Assembly (NCBI GenBank): GCA_030672385.1
Contig: DAOVGN010000067.1
Coordinates: forward strand, 1 to 35,323
DNA: 35,323 nt
From: Deltaproteobacteria bacterium
Lineage (GTDB): Bacteria; Desulfobacterota; B13-G15; RBG-16-54-18
Direction: 5' to 3'
Shown: positions 1 to 12,548 of the stretch, one piece after another
How the letters are laid out: every line of letters starts with the position of its first letter
Position numbering within the stretch: the stretch's first letter is position 1
Position numbers and translations under genes: made by a program
Notes under the pieces: generated by a model
Told to the model about the DNA's origin: nothing
The model's database searches: none
Seen by the model: the letters and a program-made list of their open reading frames with translations, nothing else

Positions 1-1347
1 AAATCCGAAGAGCTTCTCTTTACCCTTTCTGTATGCCTCCACCTCCTGAGGATGGGTCTGTAAGACCTCTTCCACCATCTTCGTTAAGGCATCTTCATCA
101 GTTATCTGAACCAGCCCCTGTTCCTTGACGATCTGGTTCGCCCCTTTGCCTGTTTTATACATCTCCTCAAAGACGGTCTTGGCGATCTTGCCGCTGATGG
201 TCCCCTCCTTCATGAGGCCCAGCATCTCTGTCAGCTGTTGAGGGGTAAGGGGGCACTCCTCCACCTCTTGGTCATCCTCTTTCAAGAGGCGCAAAAGATC
301 ACCCATGATCCAGTTGCTCACCTGTTTGGGCTCGGAAAAGAGCCCTACACACTCCTCGTAGTAATCGGCTAGGGCCTTGGAGGAGGTGATGACCCCGGCG
401 TCGTACTCGGGAATGTCGTATTCTCTGACGAAGCGGTCTTTGCGCTGCAAGGGCAGCTCCGGCAGTCCCTTTCTTGCCTCTTCTATCCACTCCGGGGAGA
501 TGGTCAAGGGAACAAGATCAGGATCGGGGAAGTAACGATAATCGTGGGCCTCCTCTTTTGACCGCATGGCATCGCTGATCCCCTTTTGTGGATCCCACAG
601 CCTGGTCTCCTGAATCACTTTTCCCCCTCCCTCGAGGACCTTTCGCTGTCTCTCTATCTCATAGGCCAGGGCCCTCTCCACATTGCGGAAGGAGTTCATG
701 TTTTTGACCTCGGTCCTGGTCCCCAGGGTCTGGGCGCCTGCGGGTCTGATGGAGACGTTGGCGTCACAACGAAAACTCCCCTCTTCCATATTCCCGTCGC
801 ATATCTCCAGGTACTGTAGGGTTGCTCGCAACACCCGCAGGTAATCGGCGGCCTCCTGGGGGGAGCGAAGGTCAGGCTCGCTCACGATCTCCAGCAGGGG
901 TACACCAGTCCTGTTGAAATCGACATAGCTGAAGGGGCCGTCTTCATCGTGGAAGAGCTTTCCCGCATCCTCCTCCATATGGATGCGGGTGATTCCCACC
1001 CGCTTCTTACCCCCCTCCGCGGTGGGGATTTCCACAGAGCCGTTGGTGGCGAGGGGAAGTTCATACTGGGAGATCTGATAGCCCTTGGGAAGGTCGGGAT
1101 AAAAATAGTTCTTTCGGGCGAAGATGCTGTAGGAGGCGATTTCACAGTTGGTGGCCAAGGCCATCTTGATGGCAAACTCCACCACCCTCCTGTTTAAGAC
1201 AGGGAGTGATCCAGGCATACCCGTGCAGACAGGGCAGGTGTGGGTATTGGGTTCACCGCCGAAGGCGGCGGAGCATCCGCAGAAGATCTTGCTCGTGGTC
1301 AGCAGTTGGGCATGGACCTCCAGCCCGATGACCACCTCATATTCCAC
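1..1347 (-). CDS. gatB: Aspartyl/glutamyl-tRNA amidotransferase subunit B, 3' end truncated by the window edge
   Basis: Reverse-strand translation from GTG at 1347 reads [67 protein letters not shown], typical GatB N-terminus; AAGGAGG-like RBS upstream; frame runs to base 1 (..GKEKLFGF). Confidence 0.95.
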   Translation of the reverse strand, partial: MEYEVVIGLEVHAQLLTTSKIFCGCSAAFGGEPNTHTCPVCTGMPGSLPVLNRRVVEFAIKMALATNCEIASYSIFARKNYFYPDLPKGYQISQYELPLATNGSVEIPTAEGGKKRVGITRIHMEEDAGKLFHDEDGPFSYVDFNRTGVPLLEIVSEPDLRSPQEAADYLRVLRATLQYLEICDGNMEEGSFRCDANVSIRPAGAQTLGTRTEVKNMNSFRNVERALAYEIERQRKVLEGGGKVIQETRLWDPQKGISDAMRSKEEAHDYRYFPDPDLVPLTISPEWIEEARKGLPELPLQRKDRFVREYDIPEYDAGVITSSKALADYYEECVGLFSEPKQVSNWIMGDLLRLLKEDDQEVEECPLTPQQLTEMLGLMKEGTISGKIAKTVFEEMYKTGKGANQIVKEQGLVQITDEDALTKMVEEVLQTHPQEVEAYRKGKEKLFGF

Positions 1348-1567
1348 AGCCCCTCCTTGATTGTGTTGACTTTAAACAATAGTACAGCCACCTCACCAAG
1401 TCAAGCCTCCTGCCTTGCAAGGATTGAGCGTGTAATCTTGTTCTGGTTCCCTGGCGTTCTTGGCGCCTTTGTGAGAAAAGAGCCGTTTTTTTCTTTTTTA
1501 TGCGGGCTTTCCCTTTGAAAGATCGAGATAATTTGATATAGTTTGAAATATTAAAGTGAGGTTAAAG

Positions 1568-2902
1568 ATGGATCTGTTCGAGACAAAGGTCTTGACGGTA
1601 AGCCAGCTCACAGCGGGGATCAAAGACCTTCTGGAGACCACGTTCGAAGAGGTATGGGTGGAGGGGGAGATCTCCAATCTGCGGTCTCCCCCCTCAGGTC
1701 ATATCTATTTCACCCTGAAGGATGAAAACAGTCAGATCAGGGCGGTGATCTTCAAGATGCAGGTGCGCTACGTGCGCTTTGACCTGGAGGATGGCCTGCA
1801 GGTGATCTGTTGGGGGAGGGTGGGGATCTATGAGAAGAGGGGCGAGTATCAGCTAATCCTCGACTACGTGGAGCCCAAGGGGATCGGGTCTCTGCAACTC
1901 GCCTTTGAGCAATTGAAGGAGCGGCTGGCCGAGGAGGGTCTCTTTGACGAGGCCCGCAAGAGGGGCTTACCCCTCCTGCCCAGGAGGATCGGGATTGTCA
2001 CCTCCCCGACAGGGGCAGCCATTCAGGATATGCTGAACATCGTGCGCAGGAGGTTTGAGAATATAGAGGTCGTTCTCTACCCTGTTAAGGTCCAGGGGGA
2101 GGGGGCAGCGGAAGAAATCGCCCAAGGGATCGGGTACCTCGGCGTACAGGGGGATGTGGATGTCACCATCGTGGGCAGGGGAGGGGGGTCGTTGGAGGAT
2201 CTCTGGGCCTTTAACGAAGAGGTGGTGGCCAGGGCCATCTTTGATTCCCCTGTACCTGTCATCTCGGCAGTGGGGCACGAGACTGATTTTACCATTGCCG
2301 ATTTTGTGGCAGATGTGCGTGCCCCCACTCCCTCAGCGGCAGCTGAGCTGGTGGTACAGCAAAAGAAGGATCTGCTCAGGATGATCGAGGTGCTAGGGGA
2401 AAGGATGGGGAGGGAGATGGATTACTTCGTTACCCGCAAGAGGGAGGAGGTGAAGGGGTTCGGGGGGAGGTTCAGGGACCCTCGCCGGCGGATGGAGGAG
2501 CTGCGTCTGAGACTGGATGAGTGCTGGAGTCGTCTCGCCACCGCTGCGCTCAGGACGTGGAGGGAGAGCAGGGAGCAGGCTGAAAGGGTTTTTCATCTCC
2601 TCCGCTCTCAGGACCCCTCATATGGGATAGCATCGCTCCGGGATGGCCTCAGCAAGAGGACCAAGGAGATGATCGGGGGTATTCATAGCCTCCTGAGTGA
2701 CAAAAGGAGCGTATGGGAAAAAGAGATGGCCAGGTTGGATGCCATGAGCCCTCTGGCCATCTTGAAGAGGGGATATAGCATCACCCGGCGCCTTCCAGAC
2801 GGCACGATCCTCAGGGATGCCCGGGATGTAGAGGTAAAGGGGACAGTGGAGGTGAGACTACATCGAGGTGAGATCGTCTGCCGGGTGGAGGGGAAGAGAT
2901 GA
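1568..2902 (+). CDS. xseA: Exodeoxyribonuclease VII large subunit (ORF opens at GTG 1556; ATG 1568 more likely)
   Basis: Translation MDLFETKVLTVSQLTAGIKDLLETTFEEVWVEGEISNLRSPPSGHIYFTLKDENSQIRAV is characteristic of XseA; xseB lies nearby. Confidence 0.95.
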   Translation: MDLFETKVLTVSQLTAGIKDLLETTFEEVWVEGEISNLRSPPSGHIYFTLKDENSQIRAVIFKMQVRYVRFDLEDGLQVICWGRVGIYEKRGEYQLILDYVEPKGIGSLQLAFEQLKERLAEEGLFDEARKRGLPLLPRRIGIVTSPTGAAIQDMLNIVRRRFENIEVVLYPVKVQGEGAAEEIAQGIGYLGVQGDVDVTIVGRGGGSLEDLWAFNEEVVARAIFDSPVPVISAVGHETDFTIADFVADVRAPTPSAAAELVVQQKKDLLRMIEVLGERMGREMDYFVTRKREEVKGFGGRFRDPRRRMEELRLRLDECWSRLATAALRTWRESREQAERVFHLLRSQDPSYGIASLRDGLSKRTKEMIGGIHSLLSDKRSVWEKEMARLDAMSPLAILKRGYSITRRLPDGTILRDARDVEVKGTVEVRLHRGEIVCRVEGKR

Positions 2903-3780
2903 GGGGGTTTATCCGCATTGTGCTATGGTGGGTTTGCGTCTTTAGTCTACTTGCTGTGCCCTGTTATGGGGGGGGGGTGGTCACAGTCAGTTGGTCTCCA
3001 CAAGAGTTGAGGCAAGGGGAGGCCCTCTACGTTGAGATAAAGACCGAGATGGAGGTCTCCTCCGCGGAGGCCGACTTAGACGGAACCCCTATCTTCTTAT
3101 ATAAACGGGATGGGGGCGGTCTTGCCGGTATCGCGGGTGTGGATATGGCCGCCTCACCGGGTCTGCGCCCCCTCAGGGTGCTGGTAAAAGACCTCGAGGG
3201 GAAACCCTTTGAAAAGGTCTTTCAGGTGAAGGTGCACAAGGGGAAATTCGGGGTTCAAAGGCTCACGCTGCCTAAAGAGATGGTGGAGTTGAAGGGGGAG
3301 ATACTGAGGAGGGTCTTGGAGGAGAACAGAAAGGTCAAGGAGATCTTTGTCACGCTCCGGCACGAGAAGTTATGGCACAATTCCTTTATCAAGCCCGTGG
3401 ATGGGCCGATAACTGGCACCTTTGGTCTGCGCAGGATCCTCAACGACCGGCCCCGTTCCCCCCATAGCGGGGTGGATATAGCGGCCCCATCGGGGAGCCA
3501 GGTGGGTTCATGCAATGATGGGGTAGTGGTCTTTGCCCAAGAGTTGTACTTATGCGGGAAGACCATTATAATAGACCATGGCTTCGGTTTATATTCTATG
3601 TACATGCACTTGGCCGAGATGCGGGTGAAAGAGGGCGAGGAAGTAAGGGTAGGTGATGTCATAGGGCTGGTAGGGGCCACTGGGCGTGTTACAGGGCCCC
3701 ACCTTCATTGGGGGGTGCGGTTGATGGGGGCACGGATCGATCCCTTTTCATTATTGAGGTTATTTCCTCAGGGAGATTGA
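2899..3780 (+). CDS. Secreted M23-family metallopeptidase
   Basis: N-terminal signal peptide; GTFGLRRILNDRPRSPHSGVDIAAPSG and GPHLHWGVRL motifs of LytM/M23 peptidases; 4-bp overlap with xseA. Confidence 0.9.
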   Translation: MRGFIRIVLWWVCVFSLLAVPCYGGGVVTVSWSPQELRQGEALYVEIKTEMEVSSAEADLDGTPIFLYKRDGGGLAGIAGVDMAASPGLRPLRVLVKDLEGKPFEKVFQVKVHKGKFGVQRLTLPKEMVELKGEILRRVLEENRKVKEIFVTLRHEKLWHNSFIKPVDGPITGTFGLRRILNDRPRSPHSGVDIAAPSGSQVGSCNDGVVVFAQELYLCGKTIIIDHGFGLYSMYMHLAEMRVKEGEEVRVGDVIGLVGATGRVTGPHLHWGVRLMGARIDPFSLLRLFPQGD

Positions 3781-3786
3781 AGATTT

Positions 3787-4026
3787 ATGGGTGAGAAGGG
3801 TTTTGAAGAGGCGTTGCGGGAGCTGGAGGAGATTGTCAATCGCTTGGAGCAGGGGGATTTGCCCCTGGAGGAGGCCTTGAGGCTCTTTGAGGAAGGGGTC
3901 AAACTCTCCCGCTATTGCCACACAAAGCTGGATGAAGCCCAGAGGAGGGTGGAGATACTCCTCAAAGATGAAAAGGGAAGAATAATGCCCCAACCCTTTG
4001 AGCCAGCCGAGGGGAAAGAGGAGTAG
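3787..4026 (+). CDS. xseB: Exodeoxyribonuclease VII small subunit
   Basis: 79 aa; FEEALRELEEIVNRLEQGDLPLEEALRLFEEGVKLSRYCHTKLDEAQRRVEIL typical XseB. Confidence 0.93.
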   Translation: MGEKGFEEALRELEEIVNRLEQGDLPLEEALRLFEEGVKLSRYCHTKLDEAQRRVEILLKDEKGRIMPQPFEPAEGKEE

Positions 4027-4917
4027 ATGGATATCAGGGAGTATCTCAAGCAGAAGCGGTTGCAGATAGACGCTGCCCTGGAAAAGGCTCTCCCTCCTGA
4101 AACTGAATACCCCGCCTCTCTCTACAAGGCGATGCGCTACAGCGTCTTTGCTGGGGGAAAACGGTTACGCCCTATCCTCGCCACCGCTGCCTATGAGGCC
4201 CTGGGAGGAAAGGATGATACGATCATCCCGTACGCCTGTGCCTTGGAGATGATCCATACCTATTCATTGATCCATGATGACCTCCCCGCTATGGATGACG
4301 ATGATTATCGGCGCGGCAAACCCACCAGCCACCGTGTCTTTGGGGAGGCCTTGGCCATCTTGGCCGGAGATGCCCTCTTGACCGAGGCCTTCGGGCTGAT
4401 GACCAGACAGGAGGTTGTGGATGGACTGGATGGAAAGATAGTTGTCCGGGTGATCAACGAGGTATCAAGGGCAGCAGGGGTTCAGGGGATGTTGGGAGGA
4501 CAGGTGGTCGATGTAGAGTCGGAGGGGGAAGAGGTGGATTTTACCACCTTGCAATGGATCCATCTGCACAAGACAGGGGCCCTTATCATCGCCTCTGTCA
4601 GGATGGGGGGGTGGTTAGGGGGTGCTGGAGAGAAGGAGATGACAGCCCTCACCACCTATGGGGAGGGTATCGGTTTGGCCTTTCAGATTACAGATGATGT
4701 CCTGGACGTGGAGGGGGATAAGGAGGATTTGGGTAAAAAGGTGGGGGTGGATCAGGAGCGGGGGAAGGCCACCTATCCCGCCTTCATAGGGCTGGAGCAA
4801 TCAAAGGCCAAGGCCAGAGAACTTATCGGGGAGGGCCTGAAGGCCCTGGAGATATTCGACCCAAAGGCAGATCCCCTCAGGGGTATAGCCCGCTTTATTC
4901 TGGAGAGGAGATCGTAG
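4027..4917 (+). CDS. ispA: Polyprenyl (farnesyl/geranyl) diphosphate synthase
   Basis: DDLPAMDDDD and DDVLD Asp-rich motifs; located xseB-ispA-dxs. Confidence 0.93.
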   Translation: MDIREYLKQKRLQIDAALEKALPPETEYPASLYKAMRYSVFAGGKRLRPILATAAYEALGGKDDTIIPYACALEMIHTYSLIHDDLPAMDDDDYRRGKPTSHRVFGEALAILAGDALLTEAFGLMTRQEVVDGLDGKIVVRVINEVSRAAGVQGMLGGQVVDVESEGEEVDFTTLQWIHLHKTGALIIASVRMGGWLGGAGEKEMTALTTYGEGIGLAFQITDDVLDVEGDKEDLGKKVGVDQERGKATYPAFIGLEQSKAKARELIGEGLKALEIFDPKADPLRGIARFILERRS

Positions 4918-4929
4918 CAGCGAGAGGAA

Positions 4930-6822
4930 ATGAGCAGGATCATTGATGTCATTGATTCACCAGAGGATTTGAGGAGGCTAAAGAGGGAGGAGCTGCCTCG
5001 TTTGGCGCAGGAGATCAGGGAAGAGATCGTCTCCGTCTGCTCTCGGGTGGGGGGTCACCTGGCCCCGAGCCTGGGGGTGGTGGAGTTGACCATGGCGCTG
5101 CACTATGTCTTCGATACCCCGAAGGACAAGCTGATCTGGGATGTGGGGCACCAGGCCTATGCCCATAAATTGCTCACCGGCAGGAGGAAGAAGTTCAAGA
5201 CTCTGAGACAACATGGAGGTATCAGTGGTTTCCCGAAGAGGGAGGAAAGCATATACGATCCCTTCGGTACCGGTCACAGCGGTACCTCTATCTCTGCGGC
5301 CTTGGGGATTGCGGAGGCCAGGGATCTACGTGGGGAGGATTTCAAAGTGGTTGCCATCATTGGGGATGGGGGGTTGACGGCGGGCATGGCCTTTGAGGCC
5401 CTCAATTGTGCAGGGGAACAGGAATGCGACCTCATTGTGGTGGTGAATGACAATGAAATGTCCATCTCCAGGAGCGTAGGGGCCATATCCTCCTGTCTCA
5501 ATAGGATCATGACCGGACAACGGATTAACCGCTTTCGGAAGGACCTCCAGGATTTTTTACAGGAGATTCCTGGCATCGGTAAGCCTGTGTTCAAATTTGT
5601 AAAACAGGCCGAGGAGGCTTTGAAGGGATTAATGGTACCTGGTATCCTCTTTGAGGAACTCGGTTTCAAGTATTTCGGCCCATTGCAGGGACATCACCTT
5701 GATCCTCTTATAGATACCTTTCGGAACATCAGGAAGTTGAGTGGACCTATCCTGGTCCATGTGGTCACCAAAAAGGGGAAAGGATATCCCCCCGCCGAGG
5801 AGAACCCCGCCTTATTCCATGGGGTGGGGAGGTTTGAAGAAAAGACGGGTAGGATCTATAACAACCCCTCCCCCATCACGTATACCGAGGTCTTCGGCAG
5901 GACATTGGTGGAGTTGGCCGAGGAGGACGAAAGGATTGTGGCCATAACGGCTGCCATGCCCCTGGGGACGGGACTGACGGAATTTTCGCAGAGGTTTCCC
6001 AGGCGCTTTTATGATATAGGGATTGCTGAACAGCATGGGGTGACCTTCGCTGCTGGTTTGGCCCTGGAGGGGATGCGCCCCGTGGCGGCCATCTATTCCA
6101 GCTTTCTTCAACGTGCCTATGACCAGATCATTCACGATGTCTGTCTCCAGGGGATACCTGTGGTTTTTGCCATGGACAGGGGGGGGATAGTGGGGGAAGA
6201 TGGACCTACGCATCATGGTCTCTTCGATCTCTCCTTCTTGCGGCATATCCCTCATATGGTGCTGATGGCCCCCAAGGATGAAAATGAGCTGCGCCGGATG
6301 TTGTTGACCGCTATACGATATGAAGATGGTCCAATCGCCTTTCGCTATCCGCGGGGAAGGGGATATGGAGTGCCATTAGAGGAGGAAATTGAACCCCTAG
6401 AGGTCGGCAGGGGAGAGATCCTGCGGGAGGGGAAGGATGCCCTCATCCTGACCATCGGTTCCACCGTTTATCCCTCCTTAAAGGCGGCGGAGATTCTGGA
6501 GGGAGAAGGGATAAGTGTTACGGTGGTCAACAGTAGGTTTGTGGTCCCCCTGGATGCGGAACTGATAGGCTCTCTGGTGAGGGGGCATGAGGCCCTGATC
6601 ACGGTGGAGGAGAATGTGCTGCCCGGCGGCTTCGGCAGCGCCGTCCTGGAGCTTCTGCACGAGAAGGGTTGCGTTCCTCCCAAAGTACGTTGCCTCGGCA
6701 TCCCAGCGCTCTTTGTAGCACATGGTCATCAGGACGCATTGAGGAAAGAGTACCGTCTTGACCCGGAAGGGATCGCTCTGGAGGTGAGGAAGTTGTTGAG
6801 AAATGGGAAAGGAGAGGCTTGA
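4930..6822 (+). CDS. dxs: 1-deoxy-D-xylulose-5-phosphate synthase
   Basis: 630 aa; [18 protein letters not shown] motif and [23 protein letters not shown] typical of DXS. Confidence 0.97.
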   Translation: MSRIIDVIDSPEDLRRLKREELPRLAQEIREEIVSVCSRVGGHLAPSLGVVELTMALHYVFDTPKDKLIWDVGHQAYAHKLLTGRRKKFKTLRQHGGISGFPKREESIYDPFGTGHSGTSISAALGIAEARDLRGEDFKVVAIIGDGGLTAGMAFEALNCAGEQECDLIVVVNDNEMSISRSVGAISSCLNRIMTGQRINRFRKDLQDFLQEIPGIGKPVFKFVKQAEEALKGLMVPGILFEELGFKYFGPLQGHHLDPLIDTFRNIRKLSGPILVHVVTKKGKGYPPAEENPALFHGVGRFEEKTGRIYNNPSPITYTEVFGRTLVELAEEDERIVAITAAMPLGTGLTEFSQRFPRRFYDIGIAEQHGVTFAAGLALEGMRPVAAIYSSFLQRAYDQIIHDVCLQGIPVVFAMDRGGIVGEDGPTHHGLFDLSFLRHIPHMVLMAPKDENELRRMLLTAIRYEDGPIAFRYPRGRGYGVPLEEEIEPLEVGRGEILREGKDALILTIGSTVYPSLKAAEILEGEGISVTVVNSRFVVPLDAELIGSLVRGHEALITVEENVLPGGFGSAVLELLHEKGCVPPKVRCLGIPALFVAHGHQDALRKEYRLDPEGIALEVRKLLRNGKGEA

Positions 6823-7549
6823 CAGGGTGTTGGTGGATAGGGGGTTAGCACCGAGCCGGACGAAGGCAAGGTCCCTTATCATGGCGGGGGCGGTCTTGGT
6901 TGATGGACAGAGGGAGGATAAGTCGGGTACCCTGGTCCGTCCCGAGGCAATCATCCGTATTACCCAGGATCCCCAGCCTTATGTAAGCCGGGGAGGTCTG
7001 AAACTGGAGAGGGCCCTGGAGTTTTTCGACGTCAACCCACGGGGAAAGGTGGCCATGGATGTTGGGGCGTCCACCGGAGGTTTCACCGACTGCCTCCTGC
7101 AAAGGGAGGCCCGGCGGATATATGCCGTAGACGTAGGGTATGGACAATTGGCCTGGAAGCTACAGCAAGACCCCCGGGTGATCAATCTGCAGCGCCACAA
7201 CATCCGTCACCTTGAGCGTGAAGAAGTTGAGGAAGAGGTTGATCTGGCTGTCATCGATACCTCCTTTATATCCCTTGAACTGGTCATCCCCCCCACCCTT
7301 TCTTTTATGAGAAGGGGGGGGGAGCTATTGACATTGCTAAAACCACAGTTTGAGGTGGGAAGGGGGGAGGTGGGCAAAGGGGGGGTGGTGAAGGATCCTG
7401 AGAAACACCGCCAGGTGGTGGAGAGAATCGTGAGGTTTGCCGAAGGTATAGGCTTGAGGCCACAGGGACAGGGGGTAATGGAGTCTCCCCTCCGGGGGCC
7501 CAAGGGGAACAAGGAGTTCTTTATTTATTTTATTTCTTCTCCAATTTAG
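6803..7549 (+). CDS. tlyA: TlyA family rRNA methyltransferase/hemolysin
   Basis: S4 domain start ([31 protein letters not shown]) followed by [15 protein letters not shown]; overlaps dxs by 20 bp. Confidence 0.92.
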   Translation: MGKERLDRVLVDRGLAPSRTKARSLIMAGAVLVDGQREDKSGTLVRPEAIIRITQDPQPYVSRGGLKLERALEFFDVNPRGKVAMDVGASTGGFTDCLLQREARRIYAVDVGYGQLAWKLQQDPRVINLQRHNIRHLEREEVEEEVDLAVIDTSFISLELVIPPTLSFMRRGGELLTLLKPQFEVGRGEVGKGGVVKDPEKHRQVVERIVRFAEGIGLRPQGQGVMESPLRGPKGNKEFFIYFISSPI

Positions 7550-7668
7550 TTAATGGGAGTAATAGGATTCAAGGAATCAAGGGGTTTGTATTTCACTAGA
7601 ACCCTAGGCCCCTGGAACCCTATGAGATAAATCCTTGGGCCTTTTTTGACAACTCTTTTGGAGAAGAA
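7534..7668 (+). repeat. Dispersed intergenic repeat, copy A (palindromic, MITE-like)
   Basis: Ends TTCTTCTCCAA (7534-7544) and TTGGAGAAGAA (7658-7668) are perfect 11-bp terminal inverted repeats; interior matches copies B and C. Confidence 0.75.
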
Positions 7669-7688
7669 CCTTTATTTTATGCACTCCT

Positions 7689-8225
7689 ATGGGGAAGATA
7701 GGGGTACCCAAACCGACAAAACTGATCATGAGCCTCATCACTTCCGATGATCACCTCTTGCACCAGGTCGTGGAGGTATTGGTGAAGACGTATGGAGAGG
7801 TTGATTTTAAGAGCGATGTCCTTCCCTTTGACCTTACCGACTATTATACCGCAGAGATGGGAGAAGGACTATTCAGGAGGCTTATTACCTTTCGTCCCCT
7901 GATCCCTAGGGAATCCTTGGTGAGGATCAAGCGGGAGGCTAACGAGATAGAGGAGTTGTTTTCCGTTGAAGGAAGGAGGAGGATAAACATAGATCCTGGG
8001 TATATCTCCGCAGAGCACTTGATTTTGGCAACCACTAAGGGGTATACTCATCGTCCCTACTTAGGGGAGGGGATCTATGCAGATCTCACCTTGATCTATC
8101 AAAGGGGGGAGTTTCGACCTCTGGAGTGGACTTACCCGGACTATACCTCAGCAGTGTTGAGGGAGATTTTGAAAGATGTGAGAAAGAGGTACTTGCAGGA
8201 GCTGAAGGGAGTGGGGAGTGATTAA
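7689..8225 (+). CDS. DUF4416 family protein
   Basis: 178 aa; PTKLIMSLITSDDHLL...LTDYYTAEMGEGLFRRLITF...IDPGYISAEHLILATTKGYTHRPYLGEGIYADLTL resembles the conserved DUF4416 family. Confidence 0.8.
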   Translation: MGKIGVPKPTKLIMSLITSDDHLLHQVVEVLVKTYGEVDFKSDVLPFDLTDYYTAEMGEGLFRRLITFRPLIPRESLVRIKREANEIEELFSVEGRRRINIDPGYISAEHLILATTKGYTHRPYLGEGIYADLTLIYQRGEFRPLEWTYPDYTSAVLREILKDVRKRYLQELKGVGSD

Positions 8226-9102
8226 GAGCATGACCGGATATGGTTTGGCAGAAGGGGATCTACCCTTGGGGAAGGTGGTTGTGGAGATAAGATCCCTCAA
8301 CCATAAATACCTGGAGACCTTCCTCAGGTTTCCACGGGGCTTCTTCCCTCTAGAGCCCAGGATTCGTGACCTAGTGAAAAGATGGGTCTCTAGGGGTCGG
8401 GTGGATCTTACCATGAGGATCGATAGCTCATCCTCCTCTGTATCCCGATACCGTTTGGAGGCCGACCTGAACTTGGCAGAAGAGTACATCCACATCTTAC
8501 ACCAGATAAAGGAGAGGTTCGGCCTGAAGGGGGAGGTGGTCTTGGATCATATAGCGGGTGTGAGGGAGATCCTGCCCTTTCTTGAAGTGGAGGAGAACTC
8601 AGAGATCTATTGGGATGAGATAGCCACCGTAACGGAACGCTCACTGCGGGCCCTGGATGAGTATCGGCGAAAGGAGGGAGAAGTCCTGGGAGGGGATCTG
8701 ACGGGCAGGTTGGAGGAGATCAGGAAGCTCGTGGAGGAGATCAAAGGCAGGGTTCCCTTTGTGGTTGAAGCCTATAGGGAGAGATTGCGGGAGAGGTTGA
8801 GGGTCCTCTTAGAGGGGAGCGACTTCGATGAGCTAAGATTTTACCAAGAGGTGGCCTATTTCTCCGAGCGCTCCGATATCTCCGAAGAGGTGATCAGGAT
8901 GGAGAGCCACTTGCGTCAGTTCGAGTCCAAGTTAAGGGAGGAGGGGCCTGTGGGGAGGGGGATGGATTTCATCCTACAAGAGATGAACAGGGAGATAAAC
9001 ACCGTCGGAGCAAAGGCCAATGATGCCTTAATTGCCCACAAGGTGATAGGGGTAAAGGGTGAGCTGGAGAAGATGAGGGAACAAGTGCAAAACATCGAAT
9101 AA
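8218..9102 (+). CDS. yicC: YicC/YloC-family endoribonuclease-like protein
   Basis: [32 protein letters not shown]-terminus and [25 protein letters not shown]-terminal signature. Confidence 0.93.
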   Translation: MIKSMTGYGLAEGDLPLGKVVVEIRSLNHKYLETFLRFPRGFFPLEPRIRDLVKRWVSRGRVDLTMRIDSSSSSVSRYRLEADLNLAEEYIHILHQIKERFGLKGEVVLDHIAGVREILPFLEVEENSEIYWDEIATVTERSLRALDEYRRKEGEVLGGDLTGRLEEIRKLVEEIKGRVPFVVEAYRERLRERLRVLLEGSDFDELRFYQEVAYFSERSDISEEVIRMESHLRQFESKLREEGPVGRGMDFILQEMNREINTVGAKANDALIAHKVIGVKGELEKMREQVQNIE

Positions 9103-9115
9103 GAAGGGGGGGAAA

Positions 9116-9370
9116 ATGAAGACAAAACTGTTGAATGTAGGTTTTGGAAATGTGGTGGTTGCCTCTAGGGTAGTAGCTGTGGTAGGTCCTAGCTCAGCAC
9201 CTATGAGGAGATTGAAGGATAGCGCGAAAAAGCTTGGTAAGTTGATCGATGCGTCCCAAGGTCGTAAGACCAGATCCATCATTGTTACCAATAGCGATCA
9301 TATAATCCTGTCGGCGATACAACCTGAGACCGTTGCACAGAGATTAGCCGCTGGAGAGGATGTAGAATAG
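9116..9370 (+). CDS. DUF370/RemA-like regulatory protein
   Basis: 84 aa; [27 protein letters not shown]...[33 protein letters not shown]; between yicC and gmk as usual. Confidence 0.9.
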   Translation: MKTKLLNVGFGNVVVASRVVAVVGPSSAPMRRLKDSAKKLGKLIDASQGRKTRSIIVTNSDHIILSAIQPETVAQRLAAGEDVE

Positions 9371-9393
9371 GACTGAAAGGTAAAAAAAAGGGG

Positions 9394-10005
9394 GTGGTAA
9401 GAGGAGGAGCACAAGGGGTCCTTTTTATCGTCTCTGCCCCATCGGGGGCTGGGAAGACAACCCTCCTGAGGAAGGTGATATCCCAACTCTCCGGTGTGAG
9501 CCTATCTATTTCCTTTACTACGAGGGACCCTAGGCCCGATGAACGGGAGGAAGTTGATTACTTTTTTGTCCCCCGCACGAAGTTTATCAACATGGAGAAA
9601 GAAGAAAAGTTTATAGAGTGGGCGGAGGTGCACGGGGACTTATATGGGACCCCTAGAGCAAACTTGGAAAAGCTCCAGAGAGGTGAGGACCTCATCTTAG
9701 AGATAGACACACAGGGGGCGAGAAAGATAAAGGAGGAGTTACAAAATGGGGTTCTCATCTTTATCCTACCCCCCTCCCTTGAGGTCTTGCGGGAGAGGTT
9801 GAGGGGCAGGAGTGGGGATTCTGAGGAGGCAATCCAAGCCCGTCTGCAAAATGCTCAAAATGAGCTTGATCAAATGGCGTGGTACGATTATATTGTAATT
9901 AATAGAGAGGTCAAGGAAGCTACAAAAGAACTCACTTCCATCATACTAGCTGAGCGGTGCAAGACCGCCAGGGTATTAAGGGATAGAGGAGGAGAATATG
10001 GCTAG
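9394..10005 (+). CDS. gmk: Guanylate kinase
   Basis: P-loop [50 protein letters not shown]. Confidence 0.95.
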   Translation: MVRGGAQGVLFIVSAPSGAGKTTLLRKVISQLSGVSLSISFTTRDPRPDEREEVDYFFVPRTKFINMEKEEKFIEWAEVHGDLYGTPRANLEKLQRGEDLILEIDTQGARKIKEELQNGVLIFILPPSLEVLRERLRGRSGDSEEAIQARLQNAQNELDQMAWYDYIVINREVKEATKELTSIILAERCKTARVLRDRGGEYG

Positions 10006-10273
10006 GATAACAGTTGAGGATTGTCTTGAGAAGGTGGAGAGCCGCTTTTCCCTGGCAGTCCTGGCCGCCAAGAGGGCCAAGATGCTCGTGAGGGGGGCGA
10101 GACCTTTGGTGGATACCGACAACAAACACGTCGTCAATGCCCTGAGGGAGATAGCTGCCGAAAAGGTCTCTTATAGTTGTGGGCCGGAAGGAGAGGTGGC
10201 AATGGAGGAAGGTCCCCAAGTGAAGTTGGTGGAGGGGGATGAGGAGGAGATCAAGGAATCCCAAGAATCATAA
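9998..10273 (+). CDS. rpoZ: RNA polymerase omega subunit
   Basis: 91 aa; [29 protein letters not shown]; position after gmk. Confidence 0.92.
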   Translation: MARITVEDCLEKVESRFSLAVLAAKRAKMLVRGARPLVDTDNKHVVNALREIAAEKVSYSCGPEGEVAMEEGPQVKLVEGDEEEIKESQES

Positions 10274-10302
10274 GGGAATAAGGGCTTATTTTTCTTTTTT
10301 AG

Positions 10303-11322
<1,020 letters not shown>

Positions 11323-11347
11323 ATATAGCCCCGAAAGGAGGGGTACC

Positions 11348-12532
11348 GTGGCCATTAAATGCATCGACGAGATAGAGATAACGGGTAAAAGGCTCTTTAT
11401 TCGGGTCGACTTCAACGTGCCCCTAGGCGATGATGGCGAGGTAAAGGATGATACCAGGATTGCTGCCGCCCTTCCCACCATCAGGTACGCCATGGAGAAG
11501 GGGACCAGGGTGATTTTGGCCTCCCACTTGGGACGCCCCAGGGGGGAGGTGGTACCGGAGATGAGCCTTGCCCCTGTAGCCCCCCGTCTCTCAACCCTTT
11601 TAGGTCGAGAGGTGGTGATGGCCTCTGATTGTGTTGGAGAAGAGGTAGAATCTCTGGTCGCAAGGATGAAAGATGGAGAGGTCCTCTTAGTGGAGAACCT
11701 CAGGTTTCACCCCGAAGAGGAGGAGAACGACCCGGAGTTTGCGCAACAATTGGCCCGTCTCGCCGATATCTATGTCAACGACGCCTTTGGCACCGCCCAT
11801 CGAGCCCATGCCTCTACAGAGGGGATCGCCCATCATATGGAGGTGGCGGTCTGCGGGTTTCTCATGAAGGAGGAGATAGAGTATCTGGTTCATGCCCTGG
11901 CCTCACCTCAACACCCCTTTATCGCCATTCTGGGCGGGGCCAAGGTCTCCGACAAGATAGGGGTGATCAAACACTTGATGGGTAAGGCAGATGCCCTCCT
12001 CATTGGTGGTGGCATGGCCTATACTTTTCTTAGATCCATGGGGTATGAGGTGGGCAGATCGCTGGTAGAGGAGGATAAGTTGTTATTGGCCAGGGAGCTG
12101 TTGAAGGAGGCCAGAGAGCACAGCTTGGACTTTCATCTCCCTGTTGACCATATGGTGGCCAAAGAATTTACCCCAGATGCTGAATATAAGGTGGTTACCA
12201 GCAGAGAGATCCCCCCTGGCTGGGTGGCCATGGATATAGGCCCCCAGACCGTCGAGGCCTTTACCGAGGTGATCAAGGGTAGTAAAACCATCGTGTGGAA
12301 CGGCCCCATGGGGGTATTCGAGATGGAGCCTTTCTCCAAAGGCACTGAGGGGGTTGCCAAGGCGGTGGTCGCCTCTGGGGCGATCAGTATTGTAGGTGGT
12401 GGGGAGACCATTGCGGCCATTAGGGGTTTGGGCTTGGCCGAGAAAATGACCCATATCTCTACGGGGGGAGGGGCGGCCTTAGAGCTTCTGGAAGGGAAGA
12501 CCCTGCCGGGTATGGCCATTCTGGATAGATAG
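11348..12532 (+). CDS. pgk: Phosphoglycerate kinase (GTG start at 11348; the ORF-track start 11267 overlaps gap)
   Basis: [45 protein letters not shown] motifs; AAGGAGGGG RBS upstream of GTG. Confidence 0.96.
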   Translation: MAIKCIDEIEITGKRLFIRVDFNVPLGDDGEVKDDTRIAAALPTIRYAMEKGTRVILASHLGRPRGEVVPEMSLAPVAPRLSTLLGREVVMASDCVGEEVESLVARMKDGEVLLVENLRFHPEEEENDPEFAQQLARLADIYVNDAFGTAHRAHASTEGIAHHMEVAVCGFLMKEEIEYLVHALASPQHPFIAILGGAKVSDKIGVIKHLMGKADALLIGGGMAYTFLRSMGYEVGRSLVEEDKLLLARELLKEAREHSLDFHLPVDHMVAKEFTPDAEYKVVTSREIPPGWVAMDIGPQTVEAFTEVIKGSKTIVWNGPMGVFEMEPFSKGTEGVAKAVVASGAISIVGGGETIAAIRGLGLAEKMTHISTGGGAALELLEGKTLPGMAILDR

Positions 12533-12548
12533 TGATAGGGAATTGAGG

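Noticed and set aside
1967-2278. Numerous antisense or alternate-frame ORFs in the track (e.g. 1967..2278 -, 5274..5669 -, 12083..12454 -, 15048..15572 -)
   Set aside because: They lie entirely inside strongly recognisable genes on the other strand or frame, and their translations resemble no family; artefacts of GC-rich coding sequence.
10274-10300. AATAAG-GG-CTTATT plus T-rich run between rpoZ and gap as a terminator
   Set aside because: Stem is only 6 bp, AT-rich with a 2-nt loop; too weak to call.
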